Source of the DNA: Phycisphaerales bacterium | GTDB lineage: Bacteria; Pseudomonadota; Gammaproteobacteria; Competibacterales; Competibacteraceae | Assembly: GCA_014879435.1 (NCBI GenBank) | Contig: JACSSB010000182.1 | Span: 1 to 12,754, forward strand | Direction: 5' to 3' | Length of the DNA: 12,754 bases | Part shown: one piece after another, positions 7,131-12,754 of the stretch | Position numbering within the stretch: position 1 is the first letter of the stretch | Layout of the letters: the number at the start of each line of letters is the position of its first letter | Program-made: the position numbers and the translations under genes | The notes under the pieces: generated by a model | What the model saw: the letters and a program-made list of their open reading frames with translations, nothing else | The model's database searches: none | What the model was told of the DNA's origin: nothing

Positions 7131-8291
7131 ATGAACCTGCACGAATACCAAGCAAAAGAATTACTCCAACAATTCGGCGTGGCTGTCCCACGTGGCATCA
7201 AGGTCACCTCCCAGAAGGCAGCGGTGGAGGCCGCCAAAGCGATCGGTAGCACGCTTTGGGTGGTCAAGGCCCAGGTCCACGCTGGTGGTCGCGGCAAAGC
7301 GGGTGGCGTCAAGCTGGCGCGTAGTATCCAAGATGTCGAGGAGATCTCGGGCCGCCTGTTGGGCTCCACCCTAGTGACCAAACAGACCGGTCCCGAAGGC
7401 GTTCCAGTCCGTACCCTGTTGATTCAGGATGGCGTGGATATCACCAATGAGCTGTACCTGAGCTGCCTGGTGGACCGTAGTAAGAAACGCGTCGTCTTTA
7501 TCGGCTCGTCCGAAGGCGGTATGGATATCGAGGAAGTCGCGGCCAAGAGTCCAGAAAAAATTCTGACGATCACCGTCGATCCCATCGTTGGCATTCAACC
7601 CTATCAGTGCCGTGATCTCGGTTTCCGGATGGGATTGGGCAAGGACGAAGTCAATCAACTGGTCAAGATCATGACCGGTATTTACAACACCTTCGTGGAG
7701 AAGGACTGCAGCCTGATCGAGATCAACCCGCTGATCATCGCCGATGACGGTACGATGATGGCTCTGGATGCGAAGATCACCCTGGACGATAACGCCCTGT
7801 ATCGGCATAAGGATCTGGCCGAGTTGCGCGATCCCACTCAGGAAGACGAGCGCGAGCATATCGCTCACGAAATCGGCCTCAACTACGTCGCCTTGGATGG
7901 CAGCATCGGCTGCATGGTCAACGGCGCTGGTTTGGCGATGGCCACCATGGACGTTATCAAGCTGCAAGGCGGCGAGCCAGCCAACTTCCTGGACGTAGGC
8001 GGTGGTGCCACTGCTGATCGCGTGGCCCGTGCTTTTAAATTGATCCTGTCCTCCGACAAGGTTAAGGCGATTCTGGTCAATATCTTCGGTGGTATCGTGC
8101 GCTGCGACCTGATCGCCGAGGGTATCATTCAGGCGGTCAAGGAAGTGGGTCTAACCTTGCCGGTGGTGGTGCGACTGCAAGGCACCAATGTCGAAGCTGG
8201 ACGCGAGTTGCTGGCCAAGTCCGGCATGAACATTATGACTGCCGACGACTTGACCGATGCCGCCAAGATGGTGGTGGCCTCTGCCAAGTAA
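7131..8291 (+). CDS. sucC: Succinyl-CoA synthetase, beta subunit (ADP-forming type)
   Basis: The 386-residue beta subunit carries the nucleotide-grasp domain of the TCA-cycle enzyme that interconverts succinyl-CoA and succinate with substrate-level phosphorylation. It starts with MNLHEYQAKELL, as SucC proteins do. The ATP-grasp part has Lys46 in VVKAQVHAGGRGKAGGV and the Mg-binding pair Asn199 (SLIEINPL) and Asp213 (MALDAK), at the same numbers as E. coli as I recall them. The C-terminal domain has FLDVGGGAT (287-295) and NIFGGIVRCD (317-326). The length is close to the E. coli protein (388). A purine-rich AAGGGGGA (7113-7120) precedes the ATG by 10 bases. sucD follows after 49 bases, forming an operon. 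Unlike in E. coli, sucAB is not immediately upstream; the divergent neighbour is pilS. Confidence 0.97.
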   Translation: MNLHEYQAKELLQQFGVAVPRGIKVTSQKAAVEAAKAIGSTLWVVKAQVHAGGRGKAGGVKLARSIQDVEEISGRLLGSTLVTKQTGPEGVPVRTLLIQDGVDITNELYLSCLVDRSKKRVVFIGSSEGGMDIEEVAAKSPEKILTITVDPIVGIQPYQCRDLGFRMGLGKDEVNQLVKIMTGIYNTFVEKDCSLIEINPLIIADDGTMMALDAKITLDDNALYRHKDLAELRDPTQEDEREHIAHEIGLNYVALDGSIGCMVNGAGLAMATMDVIKLQGGEPANFLDVGGGATADRVARAFKLILSSDKVKAILVNIFGGIVRCDLIAEGIIQAVKEVGLTLPVVVRLQGTNVEAGRELLAKSGMNIMTADDLTDAAKMVVASAK

Positions 8292-8340
8292 CACCGGCTG
8301 ACCTTGGGTCTCTCACCTTATTTAGGAGAACTAGCGCACC

Positions 8341-9219
8341 ATGAGTATTTTGATCGATAAAAACACCAAGGTGATCTGCCAGGGATTCACCGGATCACAG
8401 GGCACCTTCCACTCTGAACAAGCCATCGCTTATGGCACTAATCTGGTCGGTGGTATCAGCCCCGGTAAAGGTGGCAGCAAGCATCTGGATCGGCCGGTAT
8501 TCAACACCGTCTACGAGGCGGTCGCCGCCACCGGTGCTACCGCGAGCATGATCTATGTGCCAGCTCCGTTCGCGGGTGACGCCGTTTTGGAAGCTGCTGA
8601 TGCAGGTATCAAGGTCATCGCCTGCATTACCGAGGGCATTCCAGTCATGGATATGCTCAAAGTCAAGGCCGTGCTGCAAAGCAGCTATCCGGATGTTTAT
8701 CTGATCGGTCCCAACTGTCCGGGTATCATCACCCCCGGTGGTTGCAAGATGGGTATCATGCCGGGTCACATTCATTTGCCGGGCAAGATCGGTATCGTCT
8801 CGCGTTCCGGTACTCTGACCTATGAAGCGGTCTGGCAAACCACCCAGACTAAGCTGGGTCAATCGACCTGTATCGGTATCGGTGGTGACCCGATCCACGG
8901 TATGAGCTTTATCGATGTATTGAAGCTGTTCAAAGACGATCCACAGACCGAGGGTATCGTGATGGTCGGCGAGATCGGTGGTAGTGCCGAAGAAGAAGCC
9001 GCCGATTACATCAAGGCCAACATCAAGAAGCCGGTAGTGGCGTACATCGCGGGTGTCACCGCACCTCCTGGCAAGCGTATGGGCCATGCCGGTGCCATCA
9101 TCATGGGTGGCAAGGGTACGGCAGCCGACAAGTTTGCAGCGCTGGACGCTGCGGGTGCCACGATCGTCCGTTCGCCGGCCGATATTGGTGCAGCGATGAA
9201 AGCGAATTTCCCCGGCTGA
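8341..9219 (+). CDS. sucD: Succinyl-CoA synthetase, alpha subunit
   Basis: The 292-residue alpha subunit binds CoA and carries the catalytic phosphohistidine. The N-terminus MSILIDKNTKVICQGFTGSQ is the same as I recall for E. coli SucD, and the CoA-binding Rossmann motif is GFTGSQG (15-21). GPNCPGIITPGGCKMGIMPG (123-142) and SRSGTLTYEA (154-163) are present. The phosphorylated histidine is His249 in KRMGHAGAI (245-253). GEIGGSAEEEA (210-220) is the segment that interacts with the active site of the partner subunit. The protein is three residues longer than the E. coli one, explained mainly by a small insertion near 113-120. AGGAG at 8324-8328 lies 12 bases before the ATG, rather distant. Malate-CoA ligase MtkB is a homologue, but similarity to SucD is much closer. 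Confidence 0.97.
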   Translation: MSILIDKNTKVICQGFTGSQGTFHSEQAIAYGTNLVGGISPGKGGSKHLDRPVFNTVYEAVAATGATASMIYVPAPFAGDAVLEAADAGIKVIACITEGIPVMDMLKVKAVLQSSYPDVYLIGPNCPGIITPGGCKMGIMPGHIHLPGKIGIVSRSGTLTYEAVWQTTQTKLGQSTCIGIGGDPIHGMSFIDVLKLFKDDPQTEGIVMVGEIGGSAEEEAADYIKANIKKPVVAYIAGVTAPPGKRMGHAGAIIMGGKGTAADKFAALDAAGATIVRSPADIGAAMKANFPG

Positions 9220-9251
9220 TCGAATCCGATTGCTAAGCTGGTGTAAATAGA

Positions 9252-9271
9252 GGGGGCGCTTCGGCGCCCCT
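9252..9271 (+). terminator. Intrinsic terminator after sucD with UUCG tetraloop
   Basis: GGGGCGC (9253-9259) pairs perfectly with GCGCCCC (9264-9270) around a TTCG loop closed by C-G, a very stable hairpin, with a possible extra G-U pair at 9252/9271. It lies 33 bases after the sucD stop. The downstream tract TATTCGTT is only partly T-rich, so some readthrough into nadE is possible. Confidence 0.8.
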
Positions 9272-9306
9272 ATTCGTTAGCGTCGCATGATCGAATAGGG
9301 CGACGC
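9268..9306 (+). other. Overlapping alternative inverted repeats in the nadE leader
   Basis: The 3' arm of the sucD terminator continues into CCCTATTCG (9268-9276), which is perfectly complementary to CGAATAGGG (9292-9300). Inside that loop GCGTCGC (9280-9286) is perfectly complementary to GCGACGC (9300-9306). The arms overlap, so the terminator hairpin, the second stem and the third stem compete with one another. This is seen directly; any attenuation role for the downstream NAD+ synthetase gene is inference. Confidence 0.4.
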
Positions 9307-9330
9307 GATTTGATGGATGATATGGACACG

Positions 9331-10962
9331 ATGACTGATCCTGCTTCCCTGCTTCGGGTCGTCATGGCCCAACTTGATTTCCTAGTCGGCGATATTCCCG
9401 GCAACACCGAGAAAATTATCGCTGCCGCCCATGAAGCCCGTGACCGGTTTCAAGCCGATGCGATTGTGTTTCCAGAATTGGCCGTGACCGGATATCCCCC
9501 AGAGGATTTGCTGTTGCGTCCCGGTTTCGTCGCACAGGTGGAACCGGCCATGCAGCGATTTTGCACCGAAATCATGGGAATCGCCGTCGTGGTGGGTTAT
9601 CCCGCTCTAACTCCAAAGGGCTTGCATAATTCGGCGGCGGTCATTGCCGATGGTGCGATTCGCGCGGTCTACCACAAGCATCTGCTGCCCAACTACAGCG
9701 TGTTCGATGAGAAGCGTTATTTCGTGGCAGGCACGGAATCGCTAGTGTTCGAGCTCAAGGGAGTGCGGGTGGGTGTCACCATTTGCGAAGATGTGTGGCA
9801 GGCGGGACCAGCACGCCAAGCCGCCGAGGCGGGTGCCCAATTATTACTCAATCTCAATGCCTCTCCTTTTCATGTAGGTAAAAGCGACTTGCGGCTGAAT
9901 GTGTTGCGGCAGCGGGCGGTCGAGAACAATCTACCTATTCTTTACGTCAATCTGGTGGGTGGCCAGGATGAATTGGTGTTCGATGGCGATTCGCAAGTAG
10001 TCAATGCACGCGGTGAATTGGTCCGGCGTGCGCCGTTCTGTGCCGAAGGTTTGTATCCGGTTGATTTCAGTCTTGGTACGGTGGTGGAGCCTCTTTCCGG
10101 TGAGATCGCCCCAGAGCTGAGCGAGGAAGCCGCGATTTATCAGGCTATCGTGCTGGGTGTGCGCGATTATGTGAATAAGAATGGATTTCCTGGCGCAGTG
10201 CTGGGATTGTCCGGTGGTATCGACTCAGCGCTGACTTTGGCTATTGCGGTCGATGCCTTGGGGCCAGAGCGAGTGGAAGCGGTACTGATGCCTTCGCGTT
10301 ATACCGCTGAAATGAGTAACTCCGACGCCGAACAGGAGGCTCAGATATTAGGGGTGAAATACCATCTGATGCCGATCGAGCCAGCCTTCGAGTCTTTTCT
10401 CAGTATCCTGCAGCCGGTATTGGCGGGACTGCCGCCGGACAGCACCGAGGAGAACATCCAGGCCCGTTGCCGAGGCGTGATTCTGATGGGTATCTCCAAC
10501 AAAACCGGTAAGCTGGTGCTGACCACCGGTAACAAGAGTGAAACCGCTGTGGGTTATTCCACCCTGTATGGCGACATGGCTGGCGGCTTCGCCCCGATCA
10601 AGGACGTTCTAAAAACCCTGGTGTATCGGTTGGCGGTCTACCGCAATAGTCTGTCGCCGGTGATTCCACAACGGGTATTGGATCGACCGCCATCGGCCGA
10701 ATTACGTCCCGATCAAACCGACCAAGACAGCCTCCCCCCTTATGAAGTGCTGGATGCGATCCTCCAAGCCTATGTCGAGGAAGATCATTCGGTAGAGGAG
10801 TTGGTGTCGGTCGGTTTCGAGCGGGTGGTAGTGGAGCGGGTTGCCCGTTTGGTGATTCTGAACGAGTACAAGCGCCGCCAAGCCGCGCCGGGTGTGCGCA
10901 TCACCCCGCGTGCCTTCGGACGGGATCGGCGCTATCCGATCACTTCGGGATTTCGGCGCTGA
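9331..10962 (+). CDS. nadE: Glutamine-dependent NAD+ synthetase
   Basis: Converts deamido-NAD+ to NAD+ in the last step of NAD biosynthesis, using ammonia from glutamine. From the ATG at 9331 it is 543 residues. The N-terminal nitrilase-type glutaminase (about 1-265) shows the Glu-Lys-Cys triad: Glu49 in VFPELAVTGYPPEDLL, Lys116 in HKHLLPNYS, and Cys152 in TICEDVW. The C-terminal synthetase (about 268-543) has the pyrophosphate loop GLSGGIDSA (292-300), LTTGNKSE (397-404) and the conserved tail RRYPITSGFRR. In-frame starts at 9310 (TTG), 9313 and 9322 (ATG) are also possible. None has a good Shine-Dalgarno, and 9331 is chosen because family members usually start close to the first RVVMAQLDF strand. 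The gene is separate from sucCD because the terminator lies between them, and it is convergent with suhB. Confidence 0.95.
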   Translation: MTDPASLLRVVMAQLDFLVGDIPGNTEKIIAAAHEARDRFQADAIVFPELAVTGYPPEDLLLRPGFVAQVEPAMQRFCTEIMGIAVVVGYPALTPKGLHNSAAVIADGAIRAVYHKHLLPNYSVFDEKRYFVAGTESLVFELKGVRVGVTICEDVWQAGPARQAAEAGAQLLLNLNASPFHVGKSDLRLNVLRQRAVENNLPILYVNLVGGQDELVFDGDSQVVNARGELVRRAPFCAEGLYPVDFSLGTVVEPLSGEIAPELSEEAAIYQAIVLGVRDYVNKNGFPGAVLGLSGGIDSALTLAIAVDALGPERVEAVLMPSRYTAEMSNSDAEQEAQILGVKYHLMPIEPAFESFLSILQPVLAGLPPDSTEENIQARCRGVILMGISNKTGKLVLTTGNKSETAVGYSTLYGDMAGGFAPIKDVLKTLVYRLAVYRNSLSPVIPQRVLDRPPSAELRPDQTDQDSLPPYEVLDAILQAYVEEDHSVEELVSVGFERVVVERVARLVILNEYKRRQAAPGVRITPRAFGRDRRYPITSGFRR

Positions 10963-10990
10963 ATCGACGGATCAGTAAATGCTCAATGGC

Positions 10991-11779
10991 TCAGCTGTTC
11001 AGGTGCGGTTGTATCTCGCGCAGCAGAGCCTTAAATACTTTGGGGTTGCCAGCGATGATGTTTCCAGATTTTATGAAGTCATCGCCACCGACAAAGTCGC
11101 TGACCAGCCCCCCGGCTTCTCGTACTAGTAGTGCGCCCGCCGCGATATCCCATTCCTTCAGGCCGAACTCCCAATAAGCATCCAAGCGGCCGGAAGCCAC
11201 ATAAGCCAGATCCAGAGAAGCCGCACCGGCCCGGCGTATTTCCACGCATTTGCCGAACAAGCCGCCGAAAACTTTAAGGTAGGTGGGTTGGTGCTGCGGG
11301 TGTCGGAATGGAAAACCAGTACCGAGCAGGGCATTTTCCATTTGCGCGATACCACTGACGCGCATGCGCCGATCATTGATCTGTGCTCCGGCGCCGCGTG
11401 AGGCGGTAAACATTTCTTGGCGGATGGGATCGTAAACCAGCGCTGCTTCTAGCCGAGTTTTATGGCGAAAGCCGATAGAAATGGCGAAATGTGGGATGCC
11501 GTGCAAAAAATTAGTAGTGCCATCCAGTGGATCGATGACCCATTGGTATTCGTCTTGACCCAGTTGTTCGCCGCTTTCCTCGGCCAGAATCCCGTGATTG
11601 GGATAGGTTTTACGTAGAATCTGGATGATTTCCCGCTCGGCTTGCACGTCTGCATCGCTGACGAAATCGTTGCGTTGCTTGGCGGTGACATTCAGTCGTT
11701 CAAGGTGGTCGAAGTGGTGCAGCAAAATACGGCTGGCGCCCAGGGCGGCGCGCTTGGCGATGGTCAGAGCTGGATGCAT
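10991..11779 (-). CDS. suhB: Inositol-1-monophosphatase family protein, SuhB-type
   Basis: A 262-residue Mg-dependent sugar-phosphate phosphatase. Metal-binding motifs are complete: Glu67 in GILAEESG (63-70), Asp83 and Asp86 in WVIDPLDGTTNF (80-91), and Asp211 in EWDIAAGALLVREAGG (209-224). SDADVQAE (41-48) is also typical. Residues 181-184 (IRRA) correspond to the region of E. coli SuhB, around Arg184, that affects its RNA-related role, so a part in rRNA transcription antitermination with Nus factors is possible but is inferred from the family. The ATG at 11779 has no strong Shine-Dalgarno. The stop lies 28 bases from the nadE stop, and no clear hairpin separates the convergent pair. In many gammaproteobacteria trmJ is divergent from suhB; here it is not. 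Confidence 0.92.
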   Translation of the reverse strand: MHPALTIAKRAALGASRILLHHFDHLERLNVTAKQRNDFVSDADVQAEREIIQILRKTYPNHGILAEESGEQLGQDEYQWVIDPLDGTTNFLHGIPHFAISIGFRHKTRLEAALVYDPIRQEMFTASRGAGAQINDRRMRVSGIAQMENALLGTGFPFRHPQHQPTYLKVFGGLFGKCVEIRRAGAASLDLAYVASGRLDAYWEFGLKEWDIAAGALLVREAGGLVSDFVGGDDFIKSGNIIAGNPKVFKALLREIQPHLNS

Positions 11780-11935
11780 GGCAAGTCAGAGCGGTGAGAG
11801 AGCAGAAATAGCCGGAGGCTTCGGCGTGGGTGGAGCATGATAGCAGAATTGGATCGATTACTGGCGGTACGACTTGAACAATGGGTCGGCGGCGGCCTGC
11901 AAACAGATGATCACTGGCTATTTAAGGGACTGGCT

Positions 11936-12517
11936 TCAGTCCTGCGGTAAATCGACCTTATCGTAGATCTCGGCCAAGGCCAGTTCGCAGTCAATGGATA
12001 GCAACCGCAACACTCCGTCCAGAGCATCGCATTCCGTGAGCAGCCATTGCTGGTGGTTGGCTTGCCGCTGGTAGGATTCGACGTGGATACGGTTTTGGGC
12101 AATCAGCACGTATTCGGTCAGCGAATCCAGTTTACGGTAGTGCTCGAATTTGCGCCCCCGGTCGTAGGCTTCGGTGGAATCGGACAGCACTTCGATGATT
12201 ACGGTAGGATTTAACAGGGTATCAAGATAGCGATCCTCGAATTGCTCCTTGCCACAAATCACTACTACATCAGGGTAGGTGTACAGTCCGGTCGGATCGA
12301 CTCGAACGCGCATATCGTTCACATAAGCCTTGCAAGGACGATCTTTAAATTGTTGCCGAATTTCGGAGCCGATGTTAAGGACGATGGTGTTGTGTGCTCT
12401 GCTCGCGCTGGTCATGGCGAAGATTTCGCCGTTGAGGTATTCGCTCTTAAAATCGGCGCTACGTTCGAGAGCCAGATAGTCTTCGGAAGTCAGATAAGGC
12501 TTGGGCTGCAGCGACAT
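11936..12517 (-). CDS. Uma2-family (DUF820) restriction-endonuclease-like protein
   Basis: A 193-residue protein of the Uma2/DUF820 family, which has a PD-(D/E)XK nuclease fold. Visible signatures are the N-terminal LTSEDYLALE (9-18) and EYLNGEIFAM (26-35), YPDVVVIC (81-88), PTVIIEVLSDSTEAYDRG (104-121) and RKFEHYRKL (122-130), ending in LAEIYDKVDLP. Asp83, Glu109 and Lys123 fit the catalytic D-E-K pattern, so the fold looks intact. Biological function and target DNA are not established for most of the family, which is often present in many scattered copies per genome. GAGG (12527-12524) lies 6 bases before the ATG. The gene appears to stand alone, with no methyltransferase or toxin-antitoxin partner adjacent. 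Confidence 0.9.
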   Translation of the reverse strand: MSLQPKPYLTSEDYLALERSADFKSEYLNGEIFAMTSASRAHNTIVLNIGSEIRQQFKDRPCKAYVNDMRVRVDPTGLYTYPDVVVICGKEQFEDRYLDTLLNPTVIIEVLSDSTEAYDRGRKFEHYRKLDSLTEYVLIAQNRIHVESYQRQANHQQWLLTECDALDGVLRLLSIDCELALAEIYDKVDLPQD

Positions 12518-12559
12518 GGGATACCTCGGCTATCGTCAGACTTTTTAGGTGTTTGACCC

Positions 12560-12565
12560 ATTATA
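12560..12565 (-). promoter_or_regulatory. Candidate -10 element for the Uma2 gene
   Basis: Reads TATAAT on the minus strand, about 42 bases upstream of the Uma2 ATG, in the 107-base divergent gap. The -35 position is GC-rich (ACCGGG) and a poor match. The box is also inside a small ACCC/GGGT inverted repeat (12556-12572). Confidence 0.3.
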
Positions 12566-12624
12566 AAAGGGTACACGACTCTCCCGGTGGAACGGATGAT
12601 TTTGTTCATTAAAGAGGCAATAAG

Positions 12625-12754
12625 ATGAAGCAAACGATAGGGTTTATCGGTCTGGGTAGCATGGGTTTGCCGATGGCGCGACGGCTGCTTGATGCCGGTT
12701 ATGCGCTGCGCGTGTACAACCGCAGCCCTGGTAAGGGAGCAGAGTTGCTGGCTC
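12625..12754 (+). CDS. NAD(P)-dependent beta-hydroxyacid dehydrogenase (3-hydroxyisobutyrate dehydrogenase family), N-terminal fragment
   Basis: The first 43 residues show the Rossmann NAD(P)-binding signature FIGLGSMGLPMARRLLDAGY, characteristic of the family that contains 3-hydroxyisobutyrate dehydrogenase, tartronate semialdehyde reductase and succinic semialdehyde/glyoxylate reductases. After the second strand, VYNRSPGK (35-42) has Asn-Arg-Ser where NADP-preferring members often have a basic or small polar residue, so NADPH use is possible. The substrate-binding and catalytic lysine domains lie beyond the right edge, so the exact substrate cannot be named. AAGAGG (12612-12617) is 7 bases before the ATG. 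A valine-degradation role would fit the propionyl-CoA theme at the other end of the window, but the distance makes this weak. Confidence 0.88.
   Translation, partial: MKQTIGFIGLGSMGLPMARRLLDAGYALRVYNRSPGKGAELLA

Noticed and set aside
7371..7967. 198-codon open frame on the minus strand inside sucC
   Set aside because: It is antisense to conserved SucC active-site sequence and has no recognisable motif; it is a by-product of codon bias.
8395..9087. 230-codon open frame on the minus strand inside sucD
   Set aside because: It lies wholly opposite a highly conserved gene, its composition is dominated by Asp, Thr and Arg as expected from reversed codons, and it has no recognisable domain.
7131..9219. 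Malate-CoA ligase (MtkA/MtkB) of the serine cycle instead of succinyl-CoA synthetase
   Set aside because: Both proteins track the E. coli SucC and SucD sequences closely, including start regions and active-site numbering, and no serine-cycle gene is nearby.
9268..9306. H-type pseudoknot from the two overlapping stems before nadE
   Set aside because: With the stems directly abutting at 9300/9301 there is no loop left to cross the 9-bp stem, so simultaneous formation looks sterically unlikely; competing hairpins are the simpler reading.
11780..11935. Remnant of trmJ, the common divergent neighbour of suhB
   Set aside because: The short frame here has no N-terminal SPOUT methyltransferase sequence, and a faint likeness to a leucine/arginine-rich helix is not enough to claim it.

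Overview
The window looks like chromosomal DNA of a gammaproteobacterium with moderately high GC. The evidence is the pair of PilS/PilR-type two-component genes, SucC and SucD proteins that match the enterobacterial enzymes almost residue for residue around their active sites, a SuhB-type phosphatase, and E. coli-like ribosome binding sites. A Uma2-family nuclease beside core genes is common in environmental lineages such as purple sulfur bacteria and Competibacter-like organisms, but the genus cannot be fixed from what is visible. Ten protein genes are supported, two of them cut by the window edges. No tRNA, rRNA, CRISPR array, insertion sequence or integrase was seen.

Bases 1-3059 (minus strand) hold a two-gene methylmalonyl-CoA mutase operon. 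The small subunit gene is upstream and overlaps the large subunit gene by ATGA; the large subunit runs off the left edge. A glyoxalase-fold protein, the probable methylmalonyl-CoA epimerase, is divergent from it at 3260-3736 and ends at a strong hairpin terminator. Together they would interconvert succinyl-CoA and the methylmalonyl-CoA epimers.

Bases 3817-6932 (minus strand) encode a sigma-54 activator (PilR-like) and its membrane histidine kinase (PilS-like), translationally coupled through TGATG. Bases 7131-9219 (plus strand) encode both subunits of succinyl-CoA synthetase, closed by a UUCG-loop terminator. Bases 9331-10962 encode glutamine-dependent NAD+ synthetase. It is convergent with a SuhB-type inositol monophosphatase at 10991-11779 (minus). 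A solitary Uma2 nuclease gene (11936-12517, minus) and the first 43 codons of a beta-hydroxyacid dehydrogenase (from 12625, plus) finish the window.

Functionally, the mutase, the probable epimerase and succinyl-CoA synthetase all act around succinyl-CoA and would connect the TCA cycle to propionyl-CoA. The remaining genes are housekeeping or regulatory. I found no convincing new multi-gene system. The points most worth a second look are non-coding: a repeated palindromic motif between pilS and sucC, and a set of mutually exclusive hairpins between sucD and nadE. The metal-site substitutions in the epimerase-like protein are the other.
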